From an unicellular cyanobacterium SU2 (GTDB taxonomy: Bacteria; Cyanobacteriota; Cyanobacteriia; Cyanobacteriales; Microcystaceae): a DNA stretch of 64,000 bases. The notes beneath the pieces were generated by a model. That model ran no database searches. It saw nothing but the letters and a program-made list of their open reading frames with translations, and was not told the origin of the DNA. The translations under genes were made by a program, and so were the position numbers. Shown one piece after another: positions 9,390 through 17,770 of the stretch (position 1 is the stretch's first letter; every line of letters begins with the position of its first letter). Location: positions 62,001 to 126,000 of the forward strand of contig NEED01000049.1 in assembly GCA_002110465.1 (NCBI GenBank). The letters run 5' to 3'.

Positions 9390-9412
9390 GTTAGCGTGGA
9401 CATGACGCTAAC
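9390..9412. terminator. Hairpin downstream of the small ORF
   Basis: GTTAGCGT (9390-9397) and ACGCTAAC (9405-9412) form a perfect 8-bp stem around GGACATG. The sequence after it is only moderately T-rich (AAGTATTTTATCT). It could end a plus-strand transcript from the small gene at 9129 or a minus-strand GapN/LDH transcript. Confidence 0.45.
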
Positions 9413-9469
9413 TAAGTATTTTATCTCTAAACTCACAAAAGACGTTAAAAGAGATCTTGGATAATTGAT

Positions 9470-11095
9470 CTACAAAATGAAATCAGTAGACAAGAAATTA
9501 GACTTATGTTCCCTGACAATTTCTGAAATTAATTGTTTATTGAGATCAAGTTCTTTTGCTGCTACCAAAGTCCGAATAGAAAAAGCCCTTAACGCATCAT
9601 GAACCGATAAGGTTCCTTCGGCTGAATCTTTTCGTCCTGTAAAGGGAAACGTATCAGGTCCTCTTTGACATTGACTATTCAAATTAACCCGACACACTTG
9701 GTTAACTAAAGGATCAACTAATTGGGCGATCGCTTCCGTATTCTGTCCAAAAATACTCACCTGTTGTCCATAGTCTGACTGGACTAAATAGTCAATAGGA
9801 GTCTCAATGTCATCAAAAGCAACAATAGGAATAACCGGTCCAAATTGTTCTTCTGAATAGACTTTCATTTGTTCGTTAACGGGATAAAGAACCGCCGGAT
9901 AAAAGAAGGTTTCGTTAATAGTTCCCCCGGCTTCATTAATCACCTCAGCCCCATGTTTTTTAGCATCTTCTACTAAGTCTTGAAGATACTGGGGTTTTCC
10001 AGGTTCAGCAATAGGGGTTAAGAAAACGCCTTCTTCCCAAGGCATTCCAAATTTCAGTTGACTTATCGCTTCAGTAAACTTTTCTAAAAACTTATCAACA
10101 ATAGTCCTATGAACAAAGAGAATTTTAATAGCGGTACATCGTTGTCCATTGTAAGAAAGGGTTCCTAAAATACATTCTTTGACAGCTAAATCTAAATCGG
10201 CATGAGGTAAAACAATCCCTGGATTTTTGGCTTCTAATCCTAAAATTGAGCGAAGACGATAGGATTTTGGATGCTGTTTTTTGAGATTATTAGCGGCTTT
10301 ACTACTGCCAATAAAAGCCAAAGCATCAATTCTTCCTGACTCCATTAACGGAGGTGAAATATTGCGTCCTTTCCCGTAAATTGTGTTAACAACTCCAGGG
10401 GGAAAAGCCTCTTTAAATGCTTCTAATAAGGGGTAGTTTAATAACACCCCAGGACGGGGGGCTTTAACAATAACCGTGTTACCCATGATTAAGGCAGGAA
10501 TTAGGGTCGTAAATGTTTCGTTGAGGGGATAATTAGCAGGTCCCATACTCAAGACAATTCCTAAGGGGGCGCGGCGAATTTGTCCGATGACTCCTTGAGT
10601 AATTTCAAAGCGAGAAGAAACCCGATCTAGATTTTTGAGGGCATCAATGGTATCTTCAATATAGTTAACAGTTCGGTCAAATTCTTTACAAGAATCTGTG
10701 TATGATTTGCCAATTTCCCACATCAAAAGATTGACCACTTCTGCCCGTTTTTCTTTCATCCGATAGGCAAAATCTTGGAGGCATTCAATACGTTGACCAA
10801 CGGACATAGTTGGCCATTTTCCCCGTCCATTATCATAGGCTTTTCCTGCTGCATCTAACGCAGATAAAGCGGCTTCTTGGCCTAAACTGGGAAAGTCTCC
10901 GATTTTTTGACGGGTCAATCCTTGAGGGGTTTTTAGATAAACAGGCGATAAAGATTCTTCTGTTTCTCCTTCCCAAATGGTTAAGTTTCCATCAATTAAA
11001 TATTCTCGTTGCTTAATAGTCTCTTTTAGACGGAATTCTGGGGGGATTTTTTCAAGAGAGGGAAAAATATTGTTGATTTTTGCAATAATACTCAT
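9470..11095 (-). CDS. Aldehyde dehydrogenase, GapN-like (NADP-dependent glyceraldehyde-3-phosphate dehydrogenase type)
   Basis: 541 residues of the aldehyde dehydrogenase superfamily. The cofactor-binding stretch is MGPANYPLNETFTTLIPALI, with KAPRPG. The catalytic glutamate lies in LGLEAKNPGIV and the nucleophilic cysteine in YNGQRCTAIK. FGPVIP and the C-terminal QCQRGPDTFPFTGRKDS follow. The last motif and overall pattern match non-phosphorylating GAPDH (GapN), which oxidises glyceraldehyde-3-phosphate directly to 3-phosphoglycerate and yields NADPH. The ~50-residue N-terminal extension makes it longer than typical GapN. It starts 27 bp after the lactate dehydrogenase stop, so both are probably one transcript. 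Together they would bypass ATP-yielding glycolysis and re-oxidise NADH in the dark. Substrate specificity is inferred. Confidence 0.75.
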   Translation of the reverse strand: MSIIAKINNIFPSLEKIPPEFRLKETIKQREYLIDGNLTIWEGETEESLSPVYLKTPQGLTRQKIGDFPSLGQEAALSALDAAGKAYDNGRGKWPTMSVGQRIECLQDFAYRMKEKRAEVVNLLMWEIGKSYTDSCKEFDRTVNYIEDTIDALKNLDRVSSRFEITQGVIGQIRRAPLGIVLSMGPANYPLNETFTTLIPALIMGNTVIVKAPRPGVLLNYPLLEAFKEAFPPGVVNTIYGKGRNISPPLMESGRIDALAFIGSSKAANNLKKQHPKSYRLRSILGLEAKNPGIVLPHADLDLAVKECILGTLSYNGQRCTAIKILFVHRTIVDKFLEKFTEAISQLKFGMPWEEGVFLTPIAEPGKPQYLQDLVEDAKKHGAEVINEAGGTINETFFYPAVLYPVNEQMKVYSEEQFGPVIPIVAFDDIETPIDYLVQSDYGQQVSIFGQNTEAIAQLVDPLVNQVCRVNLNSQCQRGPDTFPFTGRKDSAEGTLSVHDALRAFSIRTLVAAKELDLNKQLISEIVREHKSNFLSTDFIL

Positions 11096-11122
11096 GGTGT
11101 TTTTTTTGTCGTTTTTACAAAT

Positions 11123-12118
11123 TTAAAGATCAAGTTGTTTAAAAATATCTTTGAGAACTTGGGCTGAGTTTAATAATTGTTCCTTTTCTAGGTCGTTGAG
11201 AGATAAGTTAACGCTTTTTAATGCGCCTTTTTCGTTAACAACAGTGGGTAAACTTAAACACACATCATTGATGCCATAGAGTCCACTAATTAGGGTACTA
11301 ATAGTCAAAATTCGTTCGTGAGACTGTAGAATTGCTTTGACAATATCCGTCACCCCTAATCCAATAGCATAGGAAGTGTATCCTTTAAGTTTAATGATGT
11401 CATAGGCAGCATTTTTAACTTGATTAAAAATATTATTTAATTCTTCTTTTTCTGAATTAGATAAGTCATTCCACTCTCCTGAAACAATTTTGGTTCCTCC
11501 TATGTGTGCGCTACTCCATACTGGAAACTCACTATCCCCATGTTCTCCCATAATATAAGCATGAACACTACGAGAATCAATCCCTAATTTATGTCCAATT
11601 AAAGACCGAAAACGTGCCGTATCTAAAACCGTTCCTGAACCCAACACTCTCGCACTAGGGAATTGTGTAATTTTTAAAGTTACATAGGTTAGAATATCCA
11701 CAGGATTAGTAACAATAAGTAAGATGGCATTCGGGCAGTATTTAACGACATCACCTAAGATACCTTTGAAAATATTAACATTCCGTCCTACTAATTCTAA
11801 ACGAGTTTCTCCTGGTTTTTGAGCCGCCCCTGCTGTAATAATTACCATATCCGCATCTTTGCCTTCATCAGCAACAGTTCCCCCCTTCAATTCTGTAGGG
11901 GATAAAAAAGGCATTCCGTGCCTTAAGTCCATGACTTCCCCTTGCACTTTTTCTTGATTAATATCTTGTAAAATCAATTCATCAAAGCAGTTTTGAATCA
12001 AAATAGAATAAGCACAAGCCATTCCTACCTGTCCGACACCAATAATAACGCCTTTACGAGGACGAATAGGAGTCGGCTTCTCCGCATCAGGGTTAGGCGT
12101 AAAAATCTGCTCAAACAT
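11123..12118 (-). CDS. ldh: L-lactate dehydrogenase
   Basis: 331 residues of the LDH/MDH family. The NAD-binding glycine motif is GVIIGVGQVGMACAYS, with an acidic residue (LQDIN) at the end of strand 2 indicating NAD preference. ITAGAAQKPGETRLELVGRN is the mobile loop, VTNPVDILTYV holds the Asn, and the catalytic histidine is in IMGEHGDSEFPVWSSAHIGG. GQKPGETR with GEHGDSEF favours lactate over malate dehydrogenase. It reduces pyruvate to lactate with NADH, a fermentative sink in the dark. First gene of a two-gene unit with the GapN-like protein. No strong Shine-Dalgarno before ATG 12118. Confidence 0.85.
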   Translation of the reverse strand: MFEQIFTPNPDAEKPTPIRPRKGVIIGVGQVGMACAYSILIQNCFDELILQDINQEKVQGEVMDLRHGMPFLSPTELKGGTVADEGKDADMVIITAGAAQKPGETRLELVGRNVNIFKGILGDVVKYCPNAILLIVTNPVDILTYVTLKITQFPSARVLGSGTVLDTARFRSLIGHKLGIDSRSVHAYIMGEHGDSEFPVWSSAHIGGTKIVSGEWNDLSNSEKEELNNIFNQVKNAAYDIIKLKGYTSYAIGLGVTDIVKAILQSHERILTISTLISGLYGINDVCLSLPTVVNEKGALKSVNLSLNDLEKEQLLNSAQVLKDIFKQLDL

Positions 12119-12387
12119 AGTTTCTGAAGAGAATTTAATATCAATTTGTAGATTATGCTAATAGTCTAGGGTTAAGATTGCGTTAGGGTAGATTATTTCT
12201 AAGGTTATCTTAATAATTTAATTTGATAATTTAATAGATTTCTTGAGGATCTTGATTATCTTTATCAGTTAGTGCTGAAAAAATTGAATAAACCGAAGAT
12301 TTTTTAAATAATTGTCAAGCCAAAAAATCATCGATATTATTATCAATAATAGAGATTTTAATTTAAAGTGCCAATCTTTTCTAGTAT

Positions 12388-12520
12388 CAGACAGCGGTGT
12401 CAGTCTGTGGAGCGAGTGTAAGACCCGAACAGAGCAAATCTTCGGAGGCGACTGCATTAAAGCAGAAACCCAGATCTCACAATCTGGGTTTCTCTGCAGT
12501 TTTACGGCGCGAGAAGATAT
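12388..12520. ncRNA. Candidate structured RNA (strand unresolved)
   Basis: A small hairpin (CAGAC 12388-12392 / GTCTG 12403-12407) is followed by a long nested one. ATCTTC (12438-12443) pairs GAAGAT (12513-12518), ACTGCA (12451-12456) pairs TGCAGT (12495-12500), and AAACCCAGAT (12466-12475) pairs ATCTGGGTTT (12482-12491) with a 6-nt loop. It is clearly more GC-rich than the flanks. It lies between the zinc-ribbon gene's 3' end and the ldh promoter region. It could be an ldh leader, a terminator, or a free-standing RNA. A long rod with an internal hairpin is vaguely 6S-like, but no known consensus was recognised. Confidence 0.35.
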
Positions 12521-12530
12521 GAAATTTCCA

Positions 12531-12935
12531 TCATGTCATTTTTTTGTTGAAGCGTAGGATTTTAATAGCTCGATCTAACAGTCCTTTGTTCTGAAAATTA
12601 TGTTTAAATTGTTGGAATTCTCCAGCGTCAAACCAAAGGCCATGACACTTTAAGCAAGTTTCATACCAGATAGGATATTTATCAAAATCAAGCATTTTTA
12701 GCATTTTTTCTTGGCATCGAGGACAATTGACTGATTCTTGTAAAGATTGTGCCGCATTCTCTCCTTGAAAATTCCCTGAATCTATACTTTCCGAACCTTT
12801 AATACTTTTTAGTTGTTCTGCTTCTAAGGAGTCAAACCAAATTCCCTGACATTGACAACAGCGATCCACTTCAATATCTTGATAAATAATCTTTTCTAAA
12901 TTCCCCCCACATTTGGGGCATATTAGCGGGTTCAT
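12531..12935 (-). CDS. Tandem zinc-ribbon (TFIIB-type) protein
   Basis: 134 residues with two copies of a zf-TFIIB-like zinc ribbon. The first has CPKCGG then CCQCQGIWFD. The second has CPRCQEK then CLKCHGLWFDAGE. Each supplies four cysteines for one zinc, and each ends with the family's typical (I/L)WFD. A Lys/Arg-rich tail (IKILRFNKK) may touch nucleic acid. Family members are small cytosolic proteins of unclear function. It has its own promoter region. The structured element at 12388-12520 lies just downstream. Confidence 0.7.
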   Translation of the reverse strand: MNPLICPKCGGNLEKIIYQDIEVDRCCQCQGIWFDSLEAEQLKSIKGSESIDSGNFQGENAAQSLQESVNCPRCQEKMLKMLDFDKYPIWYETCLKCHGLWFDAGEFQQFKHNFQNKGLLDRAIKILRFNKKMT

Positions 12936-13050
12936 AGTTCTTGCCCATTAAATTTTTCTTCTTCTAAGATAGCCAAGATTCATCCAAGAAATCTCTAAAT
13001 ATTGACTTAATTGTAGAATTAAACTGCAAAAGATTAGACACAAATCCATA

Positions 13051-13650
13051 ATGAATAAACTATTAAGACGGGTTATTGGGTTAACTGGGGGAATTGCTAC
13101 CGGAAAAACCACAGTTTCTAATTATATTAATAAGATTTATCACATTGATATTTTAGATGCTGATGTTTATGCTAGGGAAGCTGTTCAACCAAATTCCCCT
13201 ATTTTACAAGACATTTTTGAGCATTATGGTCAATCTGTCCAATTGCCCGACGGACAATTAAATCGTCAGGCCTTAGGAGATATTATTTTTAATAATTTAG
13301 AGGAAAAGCAATGGTTAGAAAGTAAAATTCATCCCTATGTCAGAAATAAATTTGAGGAAGAAATAAGTCACTTAAAAGATTCAACAATTATTTTGTCAGT
13401 TCCTCTACTATTTGAAGCTAAATTAACTAGCATGGTAACAGAAATTTGGGTCGTTTACTGTCCTTATGAAGAACAAATTAGACGACTTATGAAACGCAAT
13501 AATATGACTCAACAACAAGCTATAACTAGGATTAAAAGTCAAATACCCTTAGAAGAAAAAGTTGCTGTCGCTGATGTTGTTTTAGATAATTCCTCAACTC
13601 TAGAAGCTTTATATCAACAGATTGATTATGCTTTAAGAGCTAATTCGTAA
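13051..13650 (+). CDS. coaE: Dephospho-CoA kinase
   Basis: 199 residues with the P-loop GLTGGIATGKTT at residues ~10-21, DADVYAREAVQP (substrate Asp region), LESKIHPYVR, SVPLLFEA, and the lid-type ERL equivalent YEEQIRRLMKRNNMT. It ends with LDNSSTLEALYQQI, where the usual DN(S/G) motif is present. The enzyme phosphorylates the 3'-OH of dephospho-CoA in the last step of CoA synthesis. Length matches the family. Single gene; downstream lies a dead transposase. Confidence 0.92.
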   Translation: MNKLLRRVIGLTGGIATGKTTVSNYINKIYHIDILDADVYAREAVQPNSPILQDIFEHYGQSVQLPDGQLNRQALGDIIFNNLEEKQWLESKIHPYVRNKFEEEISHLKDSTIILSVPLLFEAKLTSMVTEIWVVYCPYEEQIRRLMKRNNMTQQQAITRIKSQIPLEEKVAVADVVLDNSSTLEALYQQIDYALRANS

Positions 13651-13684
13651 AGAGAATGTAAAAAAACCGGTTCTACCAGACTTA

Positions 13685-14860
13685 TTATGCTAAACTATCA
13701 GCCAAATGCCAAAATAATAAAGCTCTATTTTTGAAGTTGTCAAAATTTCTAAACCCAAATCCACAACGCTTTAAAACTTTTAAACGGTTATTAATGCCTT
13801 CGACAACAGCGTTAGTTGTTCGTTGTTCAAAATAACCAACAATTTCTCCGAACCAGTTTTTGATAGTTCTAACTGTTTTCGGGAAGAAAGGGTTAGCTTT
13901 AATTAACTATTCCCCTAGTTTTAAAGCTCCTTCACCTAAGTTTTTACTATTCTCAAAAATTTCAGTAAACTCTTCTTTTAGTTGGTGCATAACTTCAATT
14001 TGTGGTGAAGCGTTTTTCATCTCTAATAGTTTTTCTTTTTGTTTTAATGTAAGGTTTTCCTCTCTTTTTAACAGAACATATTTACCCCCTTTCAAAGCCG
14101 AGAAAAGTTTTTGTCTTTGGTTGAGTTCTAAATCTTCAGCCGTCTTTTTTGGCTCAATTCTTCCTTGATTTAACTCTTGATGTAGAATTTTAGTTACATG
14201 AAATCTATCCAGTGTAACAACCGCTTTTGAACAGATTTTTTCGATGACTGTTTTGTACATTTTATATAAATCCATACTAACTTCTTCTATATTGTTTAAG
14301 ATTTCTTCTCCCCAAGACTTCAGATAATCTTCAAGAAATTTAGCTTTTCTTTCTTTAACTAATCCAATGAGTTTTCCTGTATCTAAATCCACTAAAACTC
14401 TAATAAATTTTCCTTATCCTTTAACTAAACTAATCTCATCTCTTCCCAATCTTTTTAAACTCTTTAGATTTATGACTAAAAATTTTCGACTCATAAAGTC
14501 AATCATTGATTCAAGTTCTGATTCAGTTAAATTATTCCTTTTAGCTACTGACTTTAAGTCACTATTAACGACTTGCTCTGTAATAAAATGAGCAAATCTT
14601 AGAGTATGTTTTTGTCGTTTCTTGACAAAATCTAATTCTTCACTGAATGGCTTTAAACAATTATCACACTTAAATTGTCTCCTATTAACTCTTAAATCGA
14701 CTTCATTTTCTCCCTAAGGAATATCTTTAATCAAAGAGTAATGATTCTGGTGAAGACGAGAACTATTTTTTTTACATTTAGGACATGAAGCTGTTTTTGA
14801 GTTATTTTAAACTTCTAAAATCAGAGTATTTTCTAATTGTTTTTGAGATTTTAAATTTCG
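13685..14860 (-). pseudogene. ISL3-family transposase, dead copy
   Basis: One continuous minus-strand frame carries an N-terminal zinc finger (CPKCKKNSSRLHQNH, later CDNCLKPF), an HTH-like region, and the DDE transposase core (VDLDTGKLIGLV, TLDRFHVTKIL). The typical C-terminal block is WFGEIVGYFEQRTTNAVVEG, INNRLKVLKRCGFGFRNF. It is interrupted by four in-frame stops: TAA 14807-14809, TAG 14714-14716, TAA 14414-14416 and TAG 13907-13909, with no frameshift. The natural stop is at 13685-13687. The 5' limit is approximate. No matching terminal inverted repeats or target duplication were recognised in the flanks (13651-13684 and 14861-15143), which otherwise contain nothing identifiable. Confidence 0.85.
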
Positions 14861-15143
14861 ATTTTCCCTGGCTTTTTTGAAGATACCTGAATTTCCCTAG
14901 ATGTCTTACCATACTTGGAATTAAGGCTTGCGCCCAAAGGTGTGTGATATTAACTCGCAATTTGCTGTATTAAGGAAAATATCTTTTTTGCCTATATTTA
15001 CAATACCCTTGGTATTCCCATTACAGCCGATATTTTATATCCTTTGTTCGGTTGGTTATTGAATCCTAGAAAAGACTGAGTAAGGAACGCCCCTGAGACG
15101 GAGTCAGGCATTCTCAAACCTTTATACCAGGGTTTATGGTTAA

Positions 15144-15217
15144 CGGGACTGACGGGGCTCGAACCCGCAACTTCCGCCGTGACAGGGCGGTGCTCTAACC
15201 AGTTGAACTACAGTCCC
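15144..15217 (-). tRNA. tRNA-Asp (GTC)
   Basis: Read on the minus strand it begins GGGACTG and ends CAGTCCC plus discriminator G. The T arm has GCGGGTTCGAGCCCCGT. The anticodon stem-loop CCGCC-CTGTCAC-GGCGG gives anticodon GTC (Asp). The D arm is AGTTCAACTGGTTAGAGC. 74 nt; CCA is not encoded. It sits between the dead transposase and the DUF4230 gene, a common kind of insertion neighbourhood. Confidence 0.95.
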
Positions 15218-15324
15218 TTTTTTTGAGCCGAATACTAATATAACTAAGTTAACCAGTATTTGTCAACCCCTACCGAAAAAATTCTTCGGATATTACATAA
15301 GCGACTCTGAACTTGCCTGTTGTG

Positions 15325-16038
15325 TCACATTTGTGTAACAGAACAACTCTCTGGATCAGGAGGGGTAGGAATGACGTTCACTTGAGAGTAACCCGTGGTT
15401 GTTAATAATTGAGTAACGGCGAGTTTAGCCCGTTGGTTAGCCTCATCTAAAATACCTTGATGACAAGCTGTACTCAGAATTTTATCGAGGGTTGACTGTT
15501 GTGCCAAGGTTTGGAGTTGGGGGGCAACGTCAGGCCCTAAACCTAAAAAGCCCCGATCATAATCATAGACCTTCGAGTGTTCTACATCCACTTTGTGATC
15601 AAGAATTTCTGGGGGAGGTAACTGAATTTGAATGGTGTTGTCATGAACTTTCACGGACTGAGAATTAAGGGTCGTTAAATCAATTCCAGCACGAACTTCT
15701 CCACGGGCAATATAAAGCAGTTTTGTCTGTCCTAAAACTAATTTACCTAATTTTCGTTTTTGGGAGGTAGGAACAACCGCATCCATGACAAATACTGCTG
15801 TTGTTAATTGGCTAATGCCTCGAATTTGGTTGACAATTAGGGATGAAACCTCTACCTGTGGGGTGGGAGGTGGGGCATTAAATAAAGCATCAATTCCTGC
15901 CATAATATGGCTTCCCGTACGCCATACCCCGATTAATCCCAATAAAATAATCAGAGAAATACTTCCTGTTGTTATTAAAGATAAGTTTTTGAAGAGGATA
16001 GGAAGGGAGCTTTTCTGAGGGGGTTTTAAGGAATTCAT
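15325..16038 (-). CDS. DUF4230 membrane-anchored protein
   Basis: 237 residues. One N-terminal transmembrane helix (ITTGSISLIILLGLIGVW, ~20-40) anchors a soluble domain outside the cytoplasm. The domain has the DUF4230 pattern: IRGISQLTTAVFVMDAVV, the LLYIARGEVRAGIDL strand, and IQLPPPEILDHKVDVEHSKV followed by YDYDRG. The C-terminal helix holds ACHQGILDEANQRAKLAVTQLL. The function of the family is unknown. It is the next minus-strand gene after the photosystem II assembly-type operon but is separated by ~370 bp, so is probably transcribed separately. Confidence 0.7.
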   Translation of the reverse strand: MNSLKPPQKSSLPILFKNLSLITTGSISLIILLGLIGVWRTGSHIMAGIDALFNAPPPTPQVEVSSLIVNQIRGISQLTTAVFVMDAVVPTSQKRKLGKLVLGQTKLLYIARGEVRAGIDLTTLNSQSVKVHDNTIQIQLPPPEILDHKVDVEHSKVYDYDRGFLGLGPDVAPQLQTLAQQSTLDKILSTACHQGILDEANQRAKLAVTQLLTTTGYSQVNVIPTPPDPESCSVTQM

Positions 16039-16407
16039 TACTAAATATATCTTTTAACAATTCCTTGATTATAATCAAAAGACTGTTTATTAACTAAATT
16101 CTCAGACAATAGCCCCTAAACTCCTAATGCACCCTACTGAATAAGTAGTCTGACATAAATCAACCAAACTATATTAACTTATGTTAACAAAGCTAGAACC
16201 TTTACCTGTTCCCCGTTCCCTGTTCCCTTTCTTTACAGGTAACTTTAAATTTGTCCGACCACTTATTTTGTTCACAAACAGCCTCTAAATCAAGATTTAA
16301 GCGAATATTTATCACATATCCAATGTACTAATTATTTCTTGCTCCAAAAAAGGGCAAGCTATAGCCTACCCTACTTCAGTCCACTGATTAAAATCAAAAA
16401 GTTAACT
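16039..16407. other. Intergenic region after the PAP-type operon
   Basis: Contains a 'CCCCGTTCCCTGTTCCC' short direct repeat near 16210-16230, a sequence dispersed in cyanobacterial intergenic DNA. Near 16350, AGGG-CAA-GCTATAGC-CTA-CCCT is a symmetric element that could fold as a weak terminator for the operon ending at 16408. No gene seen. Confidence 0.4.
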
Positions 16408-17355
16408 TTAGGAGAAAAGGTTCCCCACAGATATCGCTTCCGTAACATGAATATCTGCTTGATTATTGTCTTCCTCTTTTGGTTGATGGGCATTAGATAA
16501 TAGGTCTAAGGCTATCTCATCATCAGGAAGGGAATAACGAAGATCATAGAATTCTTTACTCAGTTCTCTTGCTTGGCGATAACTGTTAAGATCTTCCTGT
16601 TCAAAGTAGTATTTTGCTGCCAAGCGTAAATCTTCTACTGCTTGTTTGCGGTTTCCTAATTCTGCTAAGATAATTCCTCGATTATGGTAGGCTTGAGCAT
16701 AGGTAGGATCAAGATGTAGGGCTTCAGTGTAATTTTTAATAGCTGCTACTTTATCTCCTAACTTTTGAAAACTTAAGCCCCGTTGATAATAAGCATCAAC
16801 TTGATCGGCATTCATGCTGATTTGTTGAGAGATGCTCTCGATATGGTGCAACTCATTAACTACCCCTTTAAGGTGTTGTTGTTCCTTCTCTAAAATATGA
16901 GTAAATTGGTCTAACTCATTGTGTTTTCCGGTTAACGCATTCACTAAGGCTTTGACATCTTTAATATTGATTGTTAGTTTTTCTTCGAGGGTTTCTGACA
17001 ACTCCTGAATCTGATTATCAAAGCTCTGACTTTGCTTGTCTAACCGAGCGTCTGTCTCCTGTTGAAGCTGTTGTATTTCCTCAGAAAGAATTGACTGATT
17101 GTTATTAATCTCTTGGCTTAATTGAGCAATAGCGGCTTGTTGTATTTGAGAATTTTTAATACCTAGTTGCCTACGGTTTACTATTTGGAGAGCAAGGGCA
17201 ATAGAAACCGGAATACCCGCTAGAGCAATATTATTCAACGCAGAGCCAACTACTCCTCCTAATAACCCAACTCCTGAGAGAATATCGAAGATATCCGGTA
17301 GGCTATTTTCACTAACTTGCTCATCTACTACTTGATTTTCTGTTTGTGGTTTCAT
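16408..17355 (-). CDS. TPR/coiled-coil membrane protein, Slr0151-like
   Basis: 315 residues from ATG 17355. CAGGAG lies 11 nt upstream, supporting this start over an in-frame ATG at 17376. Order: acidic N-terminus, a hydrophobic Gly/Ala/Leu-rich segment (GVGLLGGVVGSALNNIALAG and on) likely in a membrane, a ~90-residue Gln/Glu-rich coiled coil, then two TPR units (AYYQRGLSFQKLGDKVAAIK and AYHNRGIILAELGNRKQAVE). The C-terminus is acidic. The operon position after ferredoxin and the architecture match Synechocystis Slr0151, a TPR protein reported to act in photosystem II assembly or repair. Last gene of the operon; the kinase gene slr0152 that follows in Synechocystis is absent here. Confidence 0.78.
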   Translation of the reverse strand: MKPQTENQVVDEQVSENSLPDIFDILSGVGLLGGVVGSALNNIALAGIPVSIALALQIVNRRQLGIKNSQIQQAAIAQLSQEINNNQSILSEEIQQLQQETDARLDKQSQSFDNQIQELSETLEEKLTINIKDVKALVNALTGKHNELDQFTHILEKEQQHLKGVVNELHHIESISQQISMNADQVDAYYQRGLSFQKLGDKVAAIKNYTEALHLDPTYAQAYHNRGIILAELGNRKQAVEDLRLAAKYYFEQEDLNSYRQARELSKEFYDLRYSLPDDEIALDLLSNAHQPKEEDNNQADIHVTEAISVGNLFS

Positions 17356-17401
17356 TATTAAATCAACTCCTGTCACATTGAATCGTTTTAGTTTACAAAA
17401 T

Positions 17402-17722
17402 CTAGTCTAAATATTCCTCAGCTTGATGAGTAAGAATCTTGCAATTTGAGGCAGGAGAAGCAGCGCAAAGTAAGACATAACCTGCGTCAATTTCTTTAGG
17501 ACTGAGAAACTCTATCGCTTTACCTGTTTGTTCTACTTTTCCTTCTATTAGTTTGCCTAAACAATCAAAACATGATGCCGCACGACAAGAATAAGGATGC
17601 TTTATCCCTTCGTCTTCAGCCACATCCAGAATGTATTCATCAGGAGCAACTTGAATGGTTTTAGCTAGTCCTTTTTTATCATTAACTAGAGCAACAGGAA
17701 AAGATTTGTTATCATGACTCAT
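17402..17722 (-). CDS. [2Fe-2S] ferredoxin, plant type (Slr0150-like)
   Basis: 106 residues with the plant-type cluster motif: Cys46, Cys51, Cys54 (YSCRAASCFDCLGK) and Cys86 (LLCAAS). The Cys54-Cys86 gap is two residues longer than in photosynthetic PetF. FD replaces the usual ST between the second and third Cys, and the acidic FNR-docking surface is weaker. It is probably a specialised electron carrier rather than the main ferredoxin. It lies 46 bp before the TPR gene in the PAP-type operon. Confidence 0.82.
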   Translation of the reverse strand: MSHDNKSFPVALVNDKKGLAKTIQVAPDEYILDVAEDEGIKHPYSCRAASCFDCLGKLIEGKVEQTGKAIEFLSPKEIDAGYVLLCAASPASNCKILTHQAEEYLD

Positions 17723-17770
17723 GATTGTTCTCCAATAGTTTAAAAATGCAGTAAAAAAATTAACCGAAAA

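Noticed and set aside
12388-12520. Assigning the nested hairpin as 6S RNA
   Set aside because: The shape is only loosely similar; the usual purK neighbour is absent and no consensus bases could be matched, so it is listed only as an unnamed candidate.
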